In this document: piece after piece, positions 8,901 through 18,894 of the stretch
Layout of the letters: every line of letters starts with the position of its first letter
Numbering within the stretch: position 1 is the first letter of the stretch
Source: Actinoplanes sp. DH11
Lineage (GTDB): Bacteria; Actinomycetota; Actinomycetes; Mycobacteriales; Micromonosporaceae
NCBI RefSeq assembly: GCF_020873875.1
Contig: NZ_JAHWGU010000046.1
Location: 1 to 48,837 of the forward strand
Direction: 5' to 3'
DNA length: 48,837 bases
The notes under the pieces: model-generated
Databases searched by the model: none
Seen by the model: only the letters and a program-made list of their open reading frames with translations
Told to the model about the DNA's origin: nothing
Position numbers and translations under genes: made by a program

Positions 8901-9165
8901 CGGCACGACCGTACGCCGCGGCGGGTGGGGGCGGCGGGATCACCTTGACCTCGGCGTTGCCGGCGACCGTGGCGCGGCCGCCGCGCCGGGGCACGGTGAA
9001 CATGGCCAGGACGACGGCGAGCACCAGGACGGCCAGGCCGAACAGGGCGACCGGCCAACTCGACATGCCTAGCCCGTACACGATCACGAAGACCGCCAGC
9101 GTGCCCATGACCGCCGCCACCAGCTTGCGGGCCGGTGCGATGGGCCGGCCGGTCTGGTTCGCCAC
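5923..9165 (-). CDS. membrane protein with very long disordered linker and C-terminal VOC (glyoxalase-fold) domain
   Basis: The 1080-residue product has three parts. Residues 12-58 form two membrane helices. Residues about 65-145 form a small folded region with a KWPAVGATVPITVDV segment. Residues about 145-955 are Pro/Ala/Asp/Ser-rich low complexity, with a run of RDRSFDPAD-type repeats and further Ala/Glu-rich repeats. Residues 959-1080 are a VOC-superfamily domain: it opens with GVGITVLVTDLAQSIAFYRD and carries a late FRDPDNHNIAI segment. VOC proteins bind metals or small molecules, but the ligand is not readable here. The GTG start has a good Shine-Dalgarno sequence (GGGAGG, seven bases upstream). 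A VOC domain tethered to the membrane by about 800 disordered residues is unusual. Codon-position GC bias continues through the linker, which argues against a chance fusion of frames. Confidence 0.82.
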   Translation of the reverse strand: MANQTGRPIAPARKLVAAVMGTLAVFVIVYGLGMSSWPVALFGLAVLVLAVVLAMFTVPRRGGRATVAGNAEVKVIPPPPPAAAYGRADLEVIVVAPGLGTFDTVLRESRIPVAKWPAVGATVPITVDVDDTRRVRVNWNDAPLRDDSADPPPPPPVADPDDRDDDLFGDIGPAPWEGRDHDWQFESDDPPPPPQPAHRAGFAGATTTPVVVRETPTGKILEGQVVGNDDDPPPPLPRRAAGAAFTTPGDDDPYPATPTSPAPFAAGAEPAPGPADAGSPSGSSDPGTSDRDPSDPGPYERDASERDPSDRDLFSGPADEGPAFRPADRDRSFDPADRDPAFPPANRDRSFDPADRDRSFDPADPDPGASGGRAGSPDPDPVHATAAAPTGFGPDDSGGSGFVSSGSRSGSAGSGSARSGSAGSGSTGSGATTTASRPPGARPSPRPRGGGATTATVERDDPLPPNEPFPGTEPTAAAGMPPTQRTSTESTTRPTREPSADPLIDLPLDEPAPSPTSDDATQAWPRTGSTTGSAPAAWPTTGAASAPADAEPTTGAAFTPADAEPTSASSARAGTDPGSTAAAWPVTAPAPRSEPAAWPVTGAASGPEPHRSQDSTDDDETSQKRSDSAEAAPELADPAKTSPQATDDAQAGTSGEAQAGGVADAPRTSSGRTRFFEQPGQAAGAPHSSFGAVKAAAAAVGAAVGAAAAGAFAATRGNRSEKAPDDSAQPAPRPEPTPAATASTPSPVAPPPVAPEPDKPFPSAPPPEAMTGPAAPPPDFDDIDIPLEDNPEPAPETTAQAAPAVDSGVVAPPAHAEETEPAYATDTISAYAGGTTSPDAADAMPGAGTASASPWDTPPAQAGAGGGDRATAGEQFLAAEHAAAEEQSMAAEQAATGPLSVAAEQTAAGDQAAAAGQAAGPGVAPSNPWGDFGGSPEPDEHAGDLFTAYPSARPGPAGAIHGVGITVLVTDLAQSIAFYRDTLGFYEIDSGDGSAVLASGDTRLVLRTVHNLPAEAGRLIHLNLEVGDVEAVYEELRAKGVKFVHTPRAVNRGGKLELWSATFRDPDNHNIAITQWRAIR

Positions 9166-9311
9166 TGTGGACCTCCCGGTTGTTCCCGTCAGGTTATTGC
9201 GCGGCCCGGCTTCCGCGAAAGTGCGGTGGTACGGACATCGCCGCTCGCCGGATTCGCGGTACCGATAGGCTGAACTCCCGCGTGTCGCCCGGCCCTTTAC
9301 GGAGGAAATGC

Positions 9312-9728
9312 GTGTCCAGCACCACCGAGCGTTCGCTCGTGCTCATCAAGCCCGACGCGGTGCGCCGCGGCCTGCTCGGCGAAATCCTGTCCCGCTTCGA
9401 GCGTAAAGGCCTGGTCCTCGAGGCGCTGGAGTTGCGCACGATGGATGCCTCCCTGGCGGACGCGCACTATGCCGAGCATGTCGACAAGGCTTTCTACCCA
9501 CCGCTGAAGGACTTCATGACGAGTGGCCCGCTGGCCGCCCTGGTCCTGTCCGGCGACTCGGTGATCGAAGTGGTCCGGGCCATGATCGGTGCGACGGACG
9601 GCCGCAAGGCGGCTGCCGGCACCATCCGTGGTGACCTGGCCCTCTCCAACCGGGAGAACCTGGTGCACGCCTCCGATTCCCCGGAGAGCGCCGAGCGCGA
9701 GCTGGCCCTCTGGTTCCCGAAGCTGTAG
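9312..9728 (+). CDS. ndk: nucleoside diphosphate kinase
   Basis: NDK equalises nucleoside triphosphate pools by transferring phosphate through a histidine. The 138-residue length is typical. The N-terminus ERSLVLIKPDAV and the catalytic segment NLVHASDS, with the phosphorylated histidine at residue 119, are clear. The GTG at 9312 is chosen because GGAGG (9301-9305) lies six bases upstream; the frame is open further upstream but without family sequence. A TAGGCT box at 9266-9271 is a possible -10 element. The order downstream of folC-DUF4233 is conserved, although here the large VOC gene has entered in the opposite orientation. Confidence 0.97.
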   Translation: MSSTTERSLVLIKPDAVRRGLLGEILSRFERKGLVLEALELRTMDASLADAHYAEHVDKAFYPPLKDFMTSGPLAALVLSGDSVIEVVRAMIGATDGRKAAAGTIRGDLALSNRENLVHASDSPESAERELALWFPKL

Positions 9729-9750
9729 ATCAGCAGCGCACCGCCTGCAG

Positions 9751-9788
9751 AGCGCCGCCCCCTGGACGTGATCCAGGGAGCGGCGCTC
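9751..9788 (+). terminator. ndk terminator hairpin
   Basis: AGCGCCGC plus CCTGGA pair with TCCAGG plus GCGGCGCT across 9751-9786, with a small internal bulge. CTTTGTC follows. It lies 22 bases after the ndk stop. Confidence 0.75.
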
Positions 9789-9804
9789 TTTGTCATCCCG
9801 GGGA

Positions 9805-9839
9805 GTGAGCGTGAGTGATTAATCAGTCAGACGCTTCAC
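9805..9839. promoter_or_regulatory. nested palindrome upstream of the chemotaxis receptor gene
   Basis: A perfect 10-bp palindrome, TGATTAATCA (9816-9825), sits inside outer arms GTGAGCGT (9805-9812) and ACGCTTCAC (9831-9839), which are complementary apart from one inserted base. It is an AT-rich island 48-83 bases before the ATG at 9888. It could be an operator, but no regulator is identified. Confidence 0.35.
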
Positions 9840-9887
9840 GCGCGACGGCCCGAGGCCGAAAGGAGTGCGAAAGGAAGCGAGGCTGAC

Positions 9888-11501
9888 ATGAGTTTTGTAC
9901 GGCGATTGCGGCTGCGTACGCGGCTGCTGTCGGCGTTCGGAGTTTTCTGTGTGCTGGTCGCGACGATGACCGCGGTCGGTGTGGCCGAGTCCCGCGAGCA
10001 GTCCGAGGACGCGGACCGGGTCGCGAAGTTGCAGGTGCTGACCCGAGCCGTCATGCAGTTGAAATACCGGAACGCGGACGTCAGTGGCTGGCAGCTGGCC
10101 TACGGCTGGGACGCGTCGTTGCACGGCACGGCAGCGGCCATCGATCCGGCGTCGGAGAACCGCAAGGGCACCGTCGAGGCGCTCGACGCCTTGGACGCCG
10201 AGCTGGCGGCGGTGGCCGGGGCGGACCTCACCGGCACCGAGCGGGCCTACTTCGCCGAGGTCGAGGAGAATTTCGAGCGCTTCCGGGAGTACGACACGCA
10301 GGTCGTCGCGATTCTGCGGACGAACGAGAAGGGCGCGATCGCCCGGGCCGCGTCACTGATCAACAACGAGGCGTACGACGTCTTCCTCGCGATCGTCGAC
10401 AACACCGACCGCCTGGTCGGGTCGGTGACCGCGCGGTCCGACGAGGCGCAGCGGGAGCTCGAGGCGGCCGGTGCCCGCCTGCGTACGGTGCTGCTGGCCG
10501 GCTGTCTGCTGGCGCTGGTACTGACCGTGCTGCTCGGGTTGGTGCTGACCGCCAGCATCGAGCGCCCGGCGCGCCGGCTGCTGACGGCGCTGCGGGTGCT
10601 CGCCGAGCGGGACGTCACGACGCGGCTCCCGGTGGACGGCCGCGACGAGCTGACCGAGATGGCCGTCGCGTTCAACGACGCCGCCGAGGCGGTCGGTGGC
10701 GCCCTCGCCGGGGTCGGCGAGCGGGCCACGTCGCTGGCCGACGCCGCGCAGCGGCTCACCGACGTGGCGCACCGGATGGACGGGCAGGCGGTGGACACCA
10801 GCAACCAGGCCACCCTGGTCGCGGGTGCGGCCGGCGACGTCTCCGGCAACGTGCGGACGATGGCGGGCGCGGCGCAGGAGATGGTGGCCGCGATCGGTGA
10901 GATCTCGCGCAGCACCACGTCGGCGGCCGGGGTGGCCGCGGACGCGGTGCACACCGCGCAGCAGACCTCGGCGTCGGTGGCCGAGCTGGTCAGTGCCAGC
11001 GCGGAGATCGGCGCGATCGTCAAGACGATCACCGGGATCGCCGAGCAGACCAACCTGCTGGCGCTGAACGCCACCATCGAGTCGGCCCGCGCCGGCGAGG
11101 CCGGCAAGGGGTTCGCCGTGGTCGCCGGTGAGGTCAAGGACCTCGCGCAGGAAACCGCGCGGGCGTCCGCCGACATCATCAACAAGATCGCCGCGATCCA
11201 GCAGACCACCGGGGAGGCGACCGCCGCGATCGGGCGGATCACCGACGTGGTGCGGGAGATCTCCGAGCTGCAGGGCAACATCGCGGCAGCGGTGGAGGAG
11301 CAGTCCGCCACCACCGGCGAGATCAACCGGAGCGTCGCCGAGGTGGCGCAGGGTTCCGGCCAGATCGCCCGCAACGTGGCGAGCGTCGCGGACATCGCCA
11401 CGGCCACCACCCGGGACGCCACGGCCACCCGGGACTCGGCGAAACAGCTCGGTGAGATGGCCGATGACCTGCGGACCCTGGTGTCGTCGTTCCGGTACTG
11501 A
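9888..11501 (+). CDS. methyl-accepting chemotaxis protein
   Basis: This 537-residue transmembrane receptor has a first helix at about residues 14-33 and an extracytoplasmic helical sensor region of roughly 160 residues, resembling a four-helix-bundle sensor. A second helix lies at about 198-220, followed by a HAMP domain to about 270 and a long cytoplasmic signalling coiled coil. The hairpin tip is recognisable: EQTNLLALNATIESARAGEA, then GKGFAVVAGEVKDLA, at about 383-415. No C-terminal CheR/CheB docking pentapeptide is present. GAGG lies five bases before the ATG. No other chemotaxis genes are in the window, so the receptor is an orphan here. The ligand is unknown. Confidence 0.93.
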   Translation: MSFVRRLRLRTRLLSAFGVFCVLVATMTAVGVAESREQSEDADRVAKLQVLTRAVMQLKYRNADVSGWQLAYGWDASLHGTAAAIDPASENRKGTVEALDALDAELAAVAGADLTGTERAYFAEVEENFERFREYDTQVVAILRTNEKGAIARAASLINNEAYDVFLAIVDNTDRLVGSVTARSDEAQRELEAAGARLRTVLLAGCLLALVLTVLLGLVLTASIERPARRLLTALRVLAERDVTTRLPVDGRDELTEMAVAFNDAAEAVGGALAGVGERATSLADAAQRLTDVAHRMDGQAVDTSNQATLVAGAAGDVSGNVRTMAGAAQEMVAAIGEISRSTTSAAGVAADAVHTAQQTSASVAELVSASAEIGAIVKTITGIAEQTNLLALNATIESARAGEAGKGFAVVAGEVKDLAQETARASADIINKIAAIQQTTGEATAAIGRITDVVREISELQGNIAAAVEEQSATTGEINRSVAEVAQGSGQIARNVASVADIATATTRDATATRDSAKQLGEMADDLRTLVSSFRY

Positions 11502-11562
11502 CCCCGGCGGGGTAATGCGGATGAGGGAATCCCGGGGTGGCCGGTATCGTTGTGCTCACGCA

Positions 11563-11771
11563 GGCGACGAACCGGCCATCACCGGGGAGCCTCCGGAAGA
11601 ACGGGGTGTGTGCCTCCATCGGCAGAGGTGTTCGCCCCCAGTAGAACCGGGCGTCCTACCGGCACGTGCGCAAGCCGGCGAATGAGCGGGCGGGAAACCG
11701 TCAAGCGAGGTGGTACCGCGGGCCTGACGGCTCGTCCTCGCAGTCACGATGACCGTGAACTGCTTGAGGGG
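11563..11771 (+). promoter_or_regulatory. translational T-box riboswitch controlling ileS
   Basis: The leader has an ultrashort Stem I (CCGG 11572-11575 with CCGG 11582-11585) presenting the specifier ATC at 11578-11580, matching tRNA-Ile. The T-box sequence AGGTGGTACCGCGG is at 11708-11721; TGGT would pair with the tRNA ACCA end. The antisequestrator is closed by GCGAGG (11705-11710) with CCTCGC (11736-11741). The same 3' strand instead can join a sequestrator: CCTC 11736-11739 and CAGTCACG 11741-11748 pair with CGTG 11754-11757, ACTG 11759-11762 and the Shine-Dalgarno GAGG 11766-11769. The two folds exclude each other. Uncharged tRNA-Ile should therefore free the ribosome-binding site. There is no terminator T-tract, which supports translational control, as known for actinobacterial ileS leaders. 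A TATCGT box at 11545-11550 is a possible -10 element. Confidence 0.92.
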
Positions 11772-11775
11772 AACC

Positions 11776-14919
<3,144 letters not shown>

Positions 14920-14948
14920 TTCGTCACGCCGGTAGGAAACGGCCGATT

Positions 14949-14987
14949 AGCCCGGATGTTCGCTTGGTGAGGGCGAATGTCCGGGCT
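14949..14987 (+). terminator. ileS terminator hairpin
   Basis: AGCCCGGA and TTCGC (14949-14963) pair with GCGAA and TCCGGGCT (14973-14987), with a two-base internal mismatch. The hairpin is 29 bases after the stop. The following sequence, TCGGTCC, has only a weak T-tract. Confidence 0.65.
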
Positions 14988-15084
14988 TCGGTCCAAGATC
15001 GTTAGGTGCATCGGCGCTCCGGTCCGATAACCTCACAACACCCCATCCCTACTTACGCACCCCCGTGTGCTCCCGGAGGACGAG

Positions 15085-15768
15085 TTGCCGCTGCTCTACT
15101 CGATCGGCAAGGTCATCGTCGGAACACCGTTGATGACCGGCTGGCGGCCGACCGTCGAAGGTCTCGAGCACATTCCGCACACCGGTGGGGCGATCTTCGC
15201 CGGCAACCACCTCTCCGTCGCGGACGAGCTCTTCCTCGGCGCGGTGGTGCCGCGTCACCTGGCGTTCTGGGCCAAATCGGACTACTTCACCGGCACCGGC
15301 GTCAAGGGTTTCCTCAATCGCAGGCTGATGGCGGGCCTCGGCGCGATCCGGGTGGAGCGGGCCGGTGGCCGTGCCGCGCTCACCGCGTTCGACGCAGCGA
15401 TCCCCGCGCTCAAGAGCGGCGACCTGGTCGCGGTCTACCCGGAGGGCACCCGCTCGCCGGACGGCAAGCTCTACCGCGGCCGCACCGGCGTGGCGCGGCT
15501 CGCGGTCGCCGCCGGAGTGCCGATCATCCCGGTCGGCATGATCGGCACCGACAAGGTGCAGCCGATCGGCCGGCTCTACCCCAAGCTGATGCGCGACACC
15601 GTCGTCGTGAAGTTCGGCAAGCCGATCGAGACAATCGGCCGGGCCGACGACCGGACCGCGCTGCGGGAGCTCACCGACCAGGTGATGGCCGAGATCCAGA
15701 AACTGACCGGCCAGGAGTACGTGCCTCGCTACGCCCCGAAGCGCGAGGAGAAGGCCGACCCCGCCTAG
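15085..15768 (+). CDS. 1-acyl-sn-glycerol-3-phosphate acyltransferase (PlsC-like)
   Basis: PlsC-type enzymes acylate lysophosphatidic acid or related acceptors at the membrane. The 227-residue protein has the catalytic HX4D motif as NHLSVADE (H42, D47), an acceptor-binding YPEGTRS motif near residue 120, and a Pro-containing VPIIPVGMIG segment. The TTG at 15085 is preferred: GGAGGA at 15075-15080 is a good Shine-Dalgarno sequence with four bases of spacing. A longer GTG start at 15067 has no Shine-Dalgarno sequence and would place GGAGGA inside the coding region. The gene stands alone after ileS. Which lipid acceptor it uses cannot be told. Confidence 0.88.
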   Translation: MPLLYSIGKVIVGTPLMTGWRPTVEGLEHIPHTGGAIFAGNHLSVADELFLGAVVPRHLAFWAKSDYFTGTGVKGFLNRRLMAGLGAIRVERAGGRAALTAFDAAIPALKSGDLVAVYPEGTRSPDGKLYRGRTGVARLAVAAGVPIIPVGMIGTDKVQPIGRLYPKLMRDTVVVKFGKPIETIGRADDRTALRELTDQVMAEIQKLTGQEYVPRYAPKREEKADPA

Positions 15769-15870
15769 AGGCCGGCCCCGTTTGGAGGCCGGCCCCGTTT
15801 GGAGGCCCGCCCCGTTTGGAGGCCCGCCCCGCCTGGGGCCGGCCCGCTTGGAAGCCGGCCCCGCCTGGAA
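15769..15870. repeat. 17-bp GC-rich tandem array between convergent genes
   Basis: About six degenerate copies of TTTGGAGGCCGGCCCCG run from the plsC-like stop codon. Each unit contains a GGCCGGCC-type palindromic core. The array lies directly 3' of the minus-strand gene ending at 15933, in the same relative position as the array at 596-780. Confidence 0.75.
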
Positions 15871-15932
15871 GCCGTGTTTTGCCGTTCTTGTGGGAGCGGC
15901 AGGACCGCCTGGCGCGGTCGGCCCGTCCCGTC

Positions 15933-17810
15933 TCAGAAGGGCGGGGCCAGCACCTGGTCACGGAGCTGGGCCACCAGGTCGGCGCTCTCCTCGAGCGACC
16001 GGCGGGTGAGCAGCACCGTGGCGAGGCTGCCGTGGTCGGCCCAGGTGCAGGCGACGACCGCCGAGCCGTCCAGGCGGCCGACGCCGCAGCGCTCGTGCAC
16101 GCCGAACTCACCACTGTCGTAATCGGTCACGTCGGTCAGCTTCAGTTCGCCGGAGAGCCGGTCCAGCTGCGTGGTGACGTCCCGGCCCGGCAGCAGCCGG
16201 AAACCCGTGACGCCGTAGACGGTGACCCGCTTGCCGTTGCCGTCGGCGTAGACCCCGGCGAAGGCGTCACCGGACGATCCGCTCTGCTCCAGCTGCTCGG
16301 CGAGGCGGTCGACGGCCCGCTGGGCCGACGCGTTGTCCCGCAGGCTCAGGTCCGCGAAGGAGTCCGGCAGGACCGCCGAGACCGGGAACTGCCGGGCCGC
16401 CGGCAACTGCCAGTAGGCCAGCGGCGCGCCGCAGCAGAGCACCAGGCTGACCACGCTGAACGCGGTGAAGCGGCGCATCCAGCGACGCAGCCGGCTCGGG
16501 CGCCGGGCGGGCCGGGCCAGCCACGGCGGCGGCGCCGGGTTGACCGGGGGCCGGGGTGTGCGCGGCTGGACCGGCGCCTTGGTGCGCTGCTGGATCGGGA
16601 ACCGGGTGGCGGTCGCCGGCGCCGCCGCGGTCTTGCGGGAGAACCCCCAGCCGCGCGGCTTGCGCGGAGCGAGCGGCGGAAGACCGGTGCCACCGGCCGG
16701 CGGCGGGTAGGTGCCGGGCGCCGGAAAGGCGCGCCGGGCCTTGGCCTGTGCCTCGGCGTCCGCCTTGGCCTTGGTCTCGGCCTCCGCCTTGGCCCGGTTC
16801 TCGGCCTCCGCGGCGGCCTTGCGCTCGGCCAGCATCCTGGCGACCGCGACCCGCGCCGCCTCCGCCTTGGCGGCCGCGGCCCGGGCCGCCTCGGCAGCCT
16901 TCTTCTCCACCACGTCGGCGGCGGCCGCCGCCGCGTCCAGCCGCGCGTTCACCGCGGCCACCCGGTCCGGCGGCGGCGCCGCGACCGGATCCATCCGGGT
17001 CGGCGGGCCGGCCGCCGCGGCCTCGTTCGTCGCAGCCTCGTTCGTCGTGGTCCGCTCGGTGCCGGCCGCGGCCTGCGCCGCGGCAGTGGTCTGCGGCGCG
17101 GTTGCGGCTTGCGCCGTGGTTGCGGCTTGCGCCGTGGTTGCTGCCTGCGCCGCGGTGGCTGCCTGCGGCGTCATTGCTGCTTGCGGCGGGCTTGCGGCCT
17201 GCGGCGTGGTCGCTGCGTATGGTGCGGCCGTGATCGGCTGCGTGGGCGGTTCGGGATCGCCGGCGCCGGGCATCGCCGGTACGGGTGCGTCCAGGCGCGT
17301 CGGCGGCAGGTGGGCCGGGGAGACCGGCGCGGCCGGGTACGCACCGGCCCAGACCTGCGTGTCCTGGTCTGCCCAGGGGTCCACCGCCGGCACGGTCGGC
17401 CACTCGTCGTCCTGGTGTCCGCGCGGCCCGATCACCCGGTCGCGCCAGCGCGCCCACATCGACTGCCGCGGCCCGGCCTCCGGGATCGCGGCCGCGCCGC
17501 TCCAGCGGGCCGGCGGCATGCTCAGCGTCTTCGGGTGGTCGGCGTCGCCGGCCCGGGCCGGCGCGTCCGACGCGGCTGCCGCTGCCGCCTCCGCCGACGC
17601 CTCCGCAGTGGCGTCCGCTGTCGCTTCTGCCGTCCGTCCCGCCGAAGCCGGGCGGGCCGCTGTCACATGATCCGGATGGGTCGCTGTCACATGATCCGGG
17701 TGGGTCGCTGCCGCCGGCGCCGGGCGGGCCGCAGTCGTCTCGTCAGCCGTCCCGGTTCCCGCGGGCCTTCCGGCGACCAGGGTCGGATCAACCGCCTGTT
17801 CGTCGGCCAT
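15933..17810 (-). CDS. large membrane protein: Ala-rich cytoplasmic region, one membrane helix, extracytoplasmic WADHGSLA domain
   Basis: I do not recognise a named family. The 625-residue protein begins with a low-complexity cytoplasmic region of about 430 residues. This includes a duplicated THPDHVTA, a run of TTAQAA repeats, and a long Ala/Lys/Glu-rich stretch around residues 285-365 that should form a charged helix or coiled coil, TolA-like in composition. A Pro-rich segment and a basic patch lead to a single membrane helix at about residue 465-485 (FSVVSLVLCCGAPLAYW). The outer domain of about 145 residues ends with C-x12-C-x-WADHGSLA, matching the small protein at 812-1468. The ATG at 17810 is chosen because GGGAGGAG lies upstream; an open frame continues 231 bases further without protein-like sequence. 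Confidence 0.78.
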   Translation of the reverse strand: MADEQAVDPTLVAGRPAGTGTADETTAARPAPAAATHPDHVTATHPDHVTAARPASAGRTAEATADATAEASAEAAAAAASDAPARAGDADHPKTLSMPPARWSGAAAIPEAGPRQSMWARWRDRVIGPRGHQDDEWPTVPAVDPWADQDTQVWAGAYPAAPVSPAHLPPTRLDAPVPAMPGAGDPEPPTQPITAAPYAATTPQAASPPQAAMTPQAATAAQAATTAQAATTAQAATAPQTTAAAQAAAGTERTTTNEAATNEAAAAGPPTRMDPVAAPPPDRVAAVNARLDAAAAAADVVEKKAAEAARAAAAKAEAARVAVARMLAERKAAAEAENRAKAEAETKAKADAEAQAKARRAFPAPGTYPPPAGGTGLPPLAPRKPRGWGFSRKTAAAPATATRFPIQQRTKAPVQPRTPRPPVNPAPPPWLARPARRPSRLRRWMRRFTAFSVVSLVLCCGAPLAYWQLPAARQFPVSAVLPDSFADLSLRDNASAQRAVDRLAEQLEQSGSSGDAFAGVYADGNGKRVTVYGVTGFRLLPGRDVTTQLDRLSGELKLTDVTDYDSGEFGVHERCGVGRLDGSAVVACTWADHGSLATVLLTRRSLEESADLVAQLRDQVLAPPF

Positions 17811-18067
17811 ATTTCGATCTCCTCCCGCGCGCCGGGGTTCGGGCGTCTTCTCCCAGGTTAGGCATGGTGCGCCAGCGGGACGGTGACGCCGGTTCGGGAC
17901 GGCGGACGCGAATGGCGGACAACGGGGGCGATGTGCAAGACGCTCCGGAGTCGTATGGTTACCCGGAATCGGCATCGGCCCGGCCCGCCGGACCGGAAAG
18001 TGCCCGGAGTCACCCCTACCGCGACTCCGCACATGGACCACCCGCCCGCCCGGAGGGTTTGTTGCGC

Positions 18068-18865
18068 ATGAGCACCACGCAGAAGAACGCCGTCACGTTC
18101 ACCGGGGCCGAGTCCGGCCGGCCCATGCTGTTCGCTCACGGATACGGCTGCGACCAGAACATGTGGCGGTATGTGACACCGCACTTCGCGGACACTCATC
18201 GCATCGTGCTGTTCGACCACGTCGGCAGCGGCAAGTCGGACCTGTCGGCCTACCGCGACGACCGGTACGCCACCCTCGAGGGCTACGCCGACGACATCCT
18301 GGCGATCATCCGGGAGCACGACCTGCGCGACGTCGTCTTCGTCGGCCACTCGGTGAGCGCCATGATCGGCTTGCTGGCGGCGAACCGGGAACCCGAGCGC
18401 TTCGCCGGCCTTGTCATGATCGGGCCGTCGCCGCGGTACATCAACGAGGAGGACGAGGGCTACGTCGGCGGTTTCGACCGGCCCGACATCGAGGAGATGC
18501 TGGAGTCCCTGGACAGCAACTACCTCGGCTGGTCCAGCGCGATGGCCCCGGTCATCATGGGCAACCCGGACCGCCCGGAGTTGGGCGAGGAGCTCACCAA
18601 CAGCTTCTGCCGCACCGATCCGGACATCGCCAAGAAGTTCGCCCGGGTCACTTTCCTCTCCGACAACCGGGCTGATCTGTCCCGGTCACGGGTGCCCTCG
18701 CTGATCCTGCAGTGCTCGGACGACGTCATCGCGCCCACCGTGGTCGGGGAGTACGTCCACAAGCACACTCCGAACAGCACCTTCGTGTCGCTCAACGCCA
18801 CGGGTCACTGTCCCAACCTCAGTGCTCCACAGGAAACGGTTGACGCGATCAAGTCCTGGTTGTAG
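18068..18865 (+). CDS. rsbQ: RsbQ-like alpha/beta hydrolase
   Basis: In Bacillus subtilis RsbQ activates the PAS-PP2C phosphatase RsbP during energy stress; the family also includes the plant receptors D14 and KAI2. The 265-residue protein has the RsbQ length and triad positions: Ser95 in GHSVSAMIG, Asp218/219 in CSDDVIAP and His247 in NATGHCP. An oxyanion-type HGYGCDQNMW segment lies near residue 24. GGAGGG (18052-18057) precedes the ATG. A PAS-GAF-PP2C protein begins 29 bases downstream, which strengthens the RsbQ assignment over a general hydrolase. The small molecule that it binds or hydrolyses is unknown. Confidence 0.88.
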   Translation: MSTTQKNAVTFTGAESGRPMLFAHGYGCDQNMWRYVTPHFADTHRIVLFDHVGSGKSDLSAYRDDRYATLEGYADDILAIIREHDLRDVVFVGHSVSAMIGLLAANREPERFAGLVMIGPSPRYINEEDEGYVGGFDRPDIEEMLESLDSNYLGWSSAMAPVIMGNPDRPELGEELTNSFCRTDPDIAKKFARVTFLSDNRADLSRSRVPSLILQCSDDVIAPTVVGEYVHKHTPNSTFVSLNATGHCPNLSAPQETVDAIKSWL

Positions 18866-18894
18866 ACAGCGGGCATGATCGGCGGAGCTGTGGC

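Noticed and set aside
11749..11775. Upstream in-frame ATG as the ileS start
   Set aside because: It has no Shine-Dalgarno sequence, lies inside the T-box sequestrator hairpin, and would add residues absent from the family.
15006..17861. A 951-codon plus-strand frame covering the plsC-like gene and the large minus-strand protein
   Set aside because: It is out of frame with the acyltransferase and antisense to a protein with a clear membrane helix and conserved domain. The translation is Arg-rich without any motif.
17811..18067. Possible stress-sigma promoter in the divergent region before the RsbQ-like gene
   Set aside because: GGGTAA-like and TATGGT-like hexamers can be found, but none has a matching -35 element at correct spacing.
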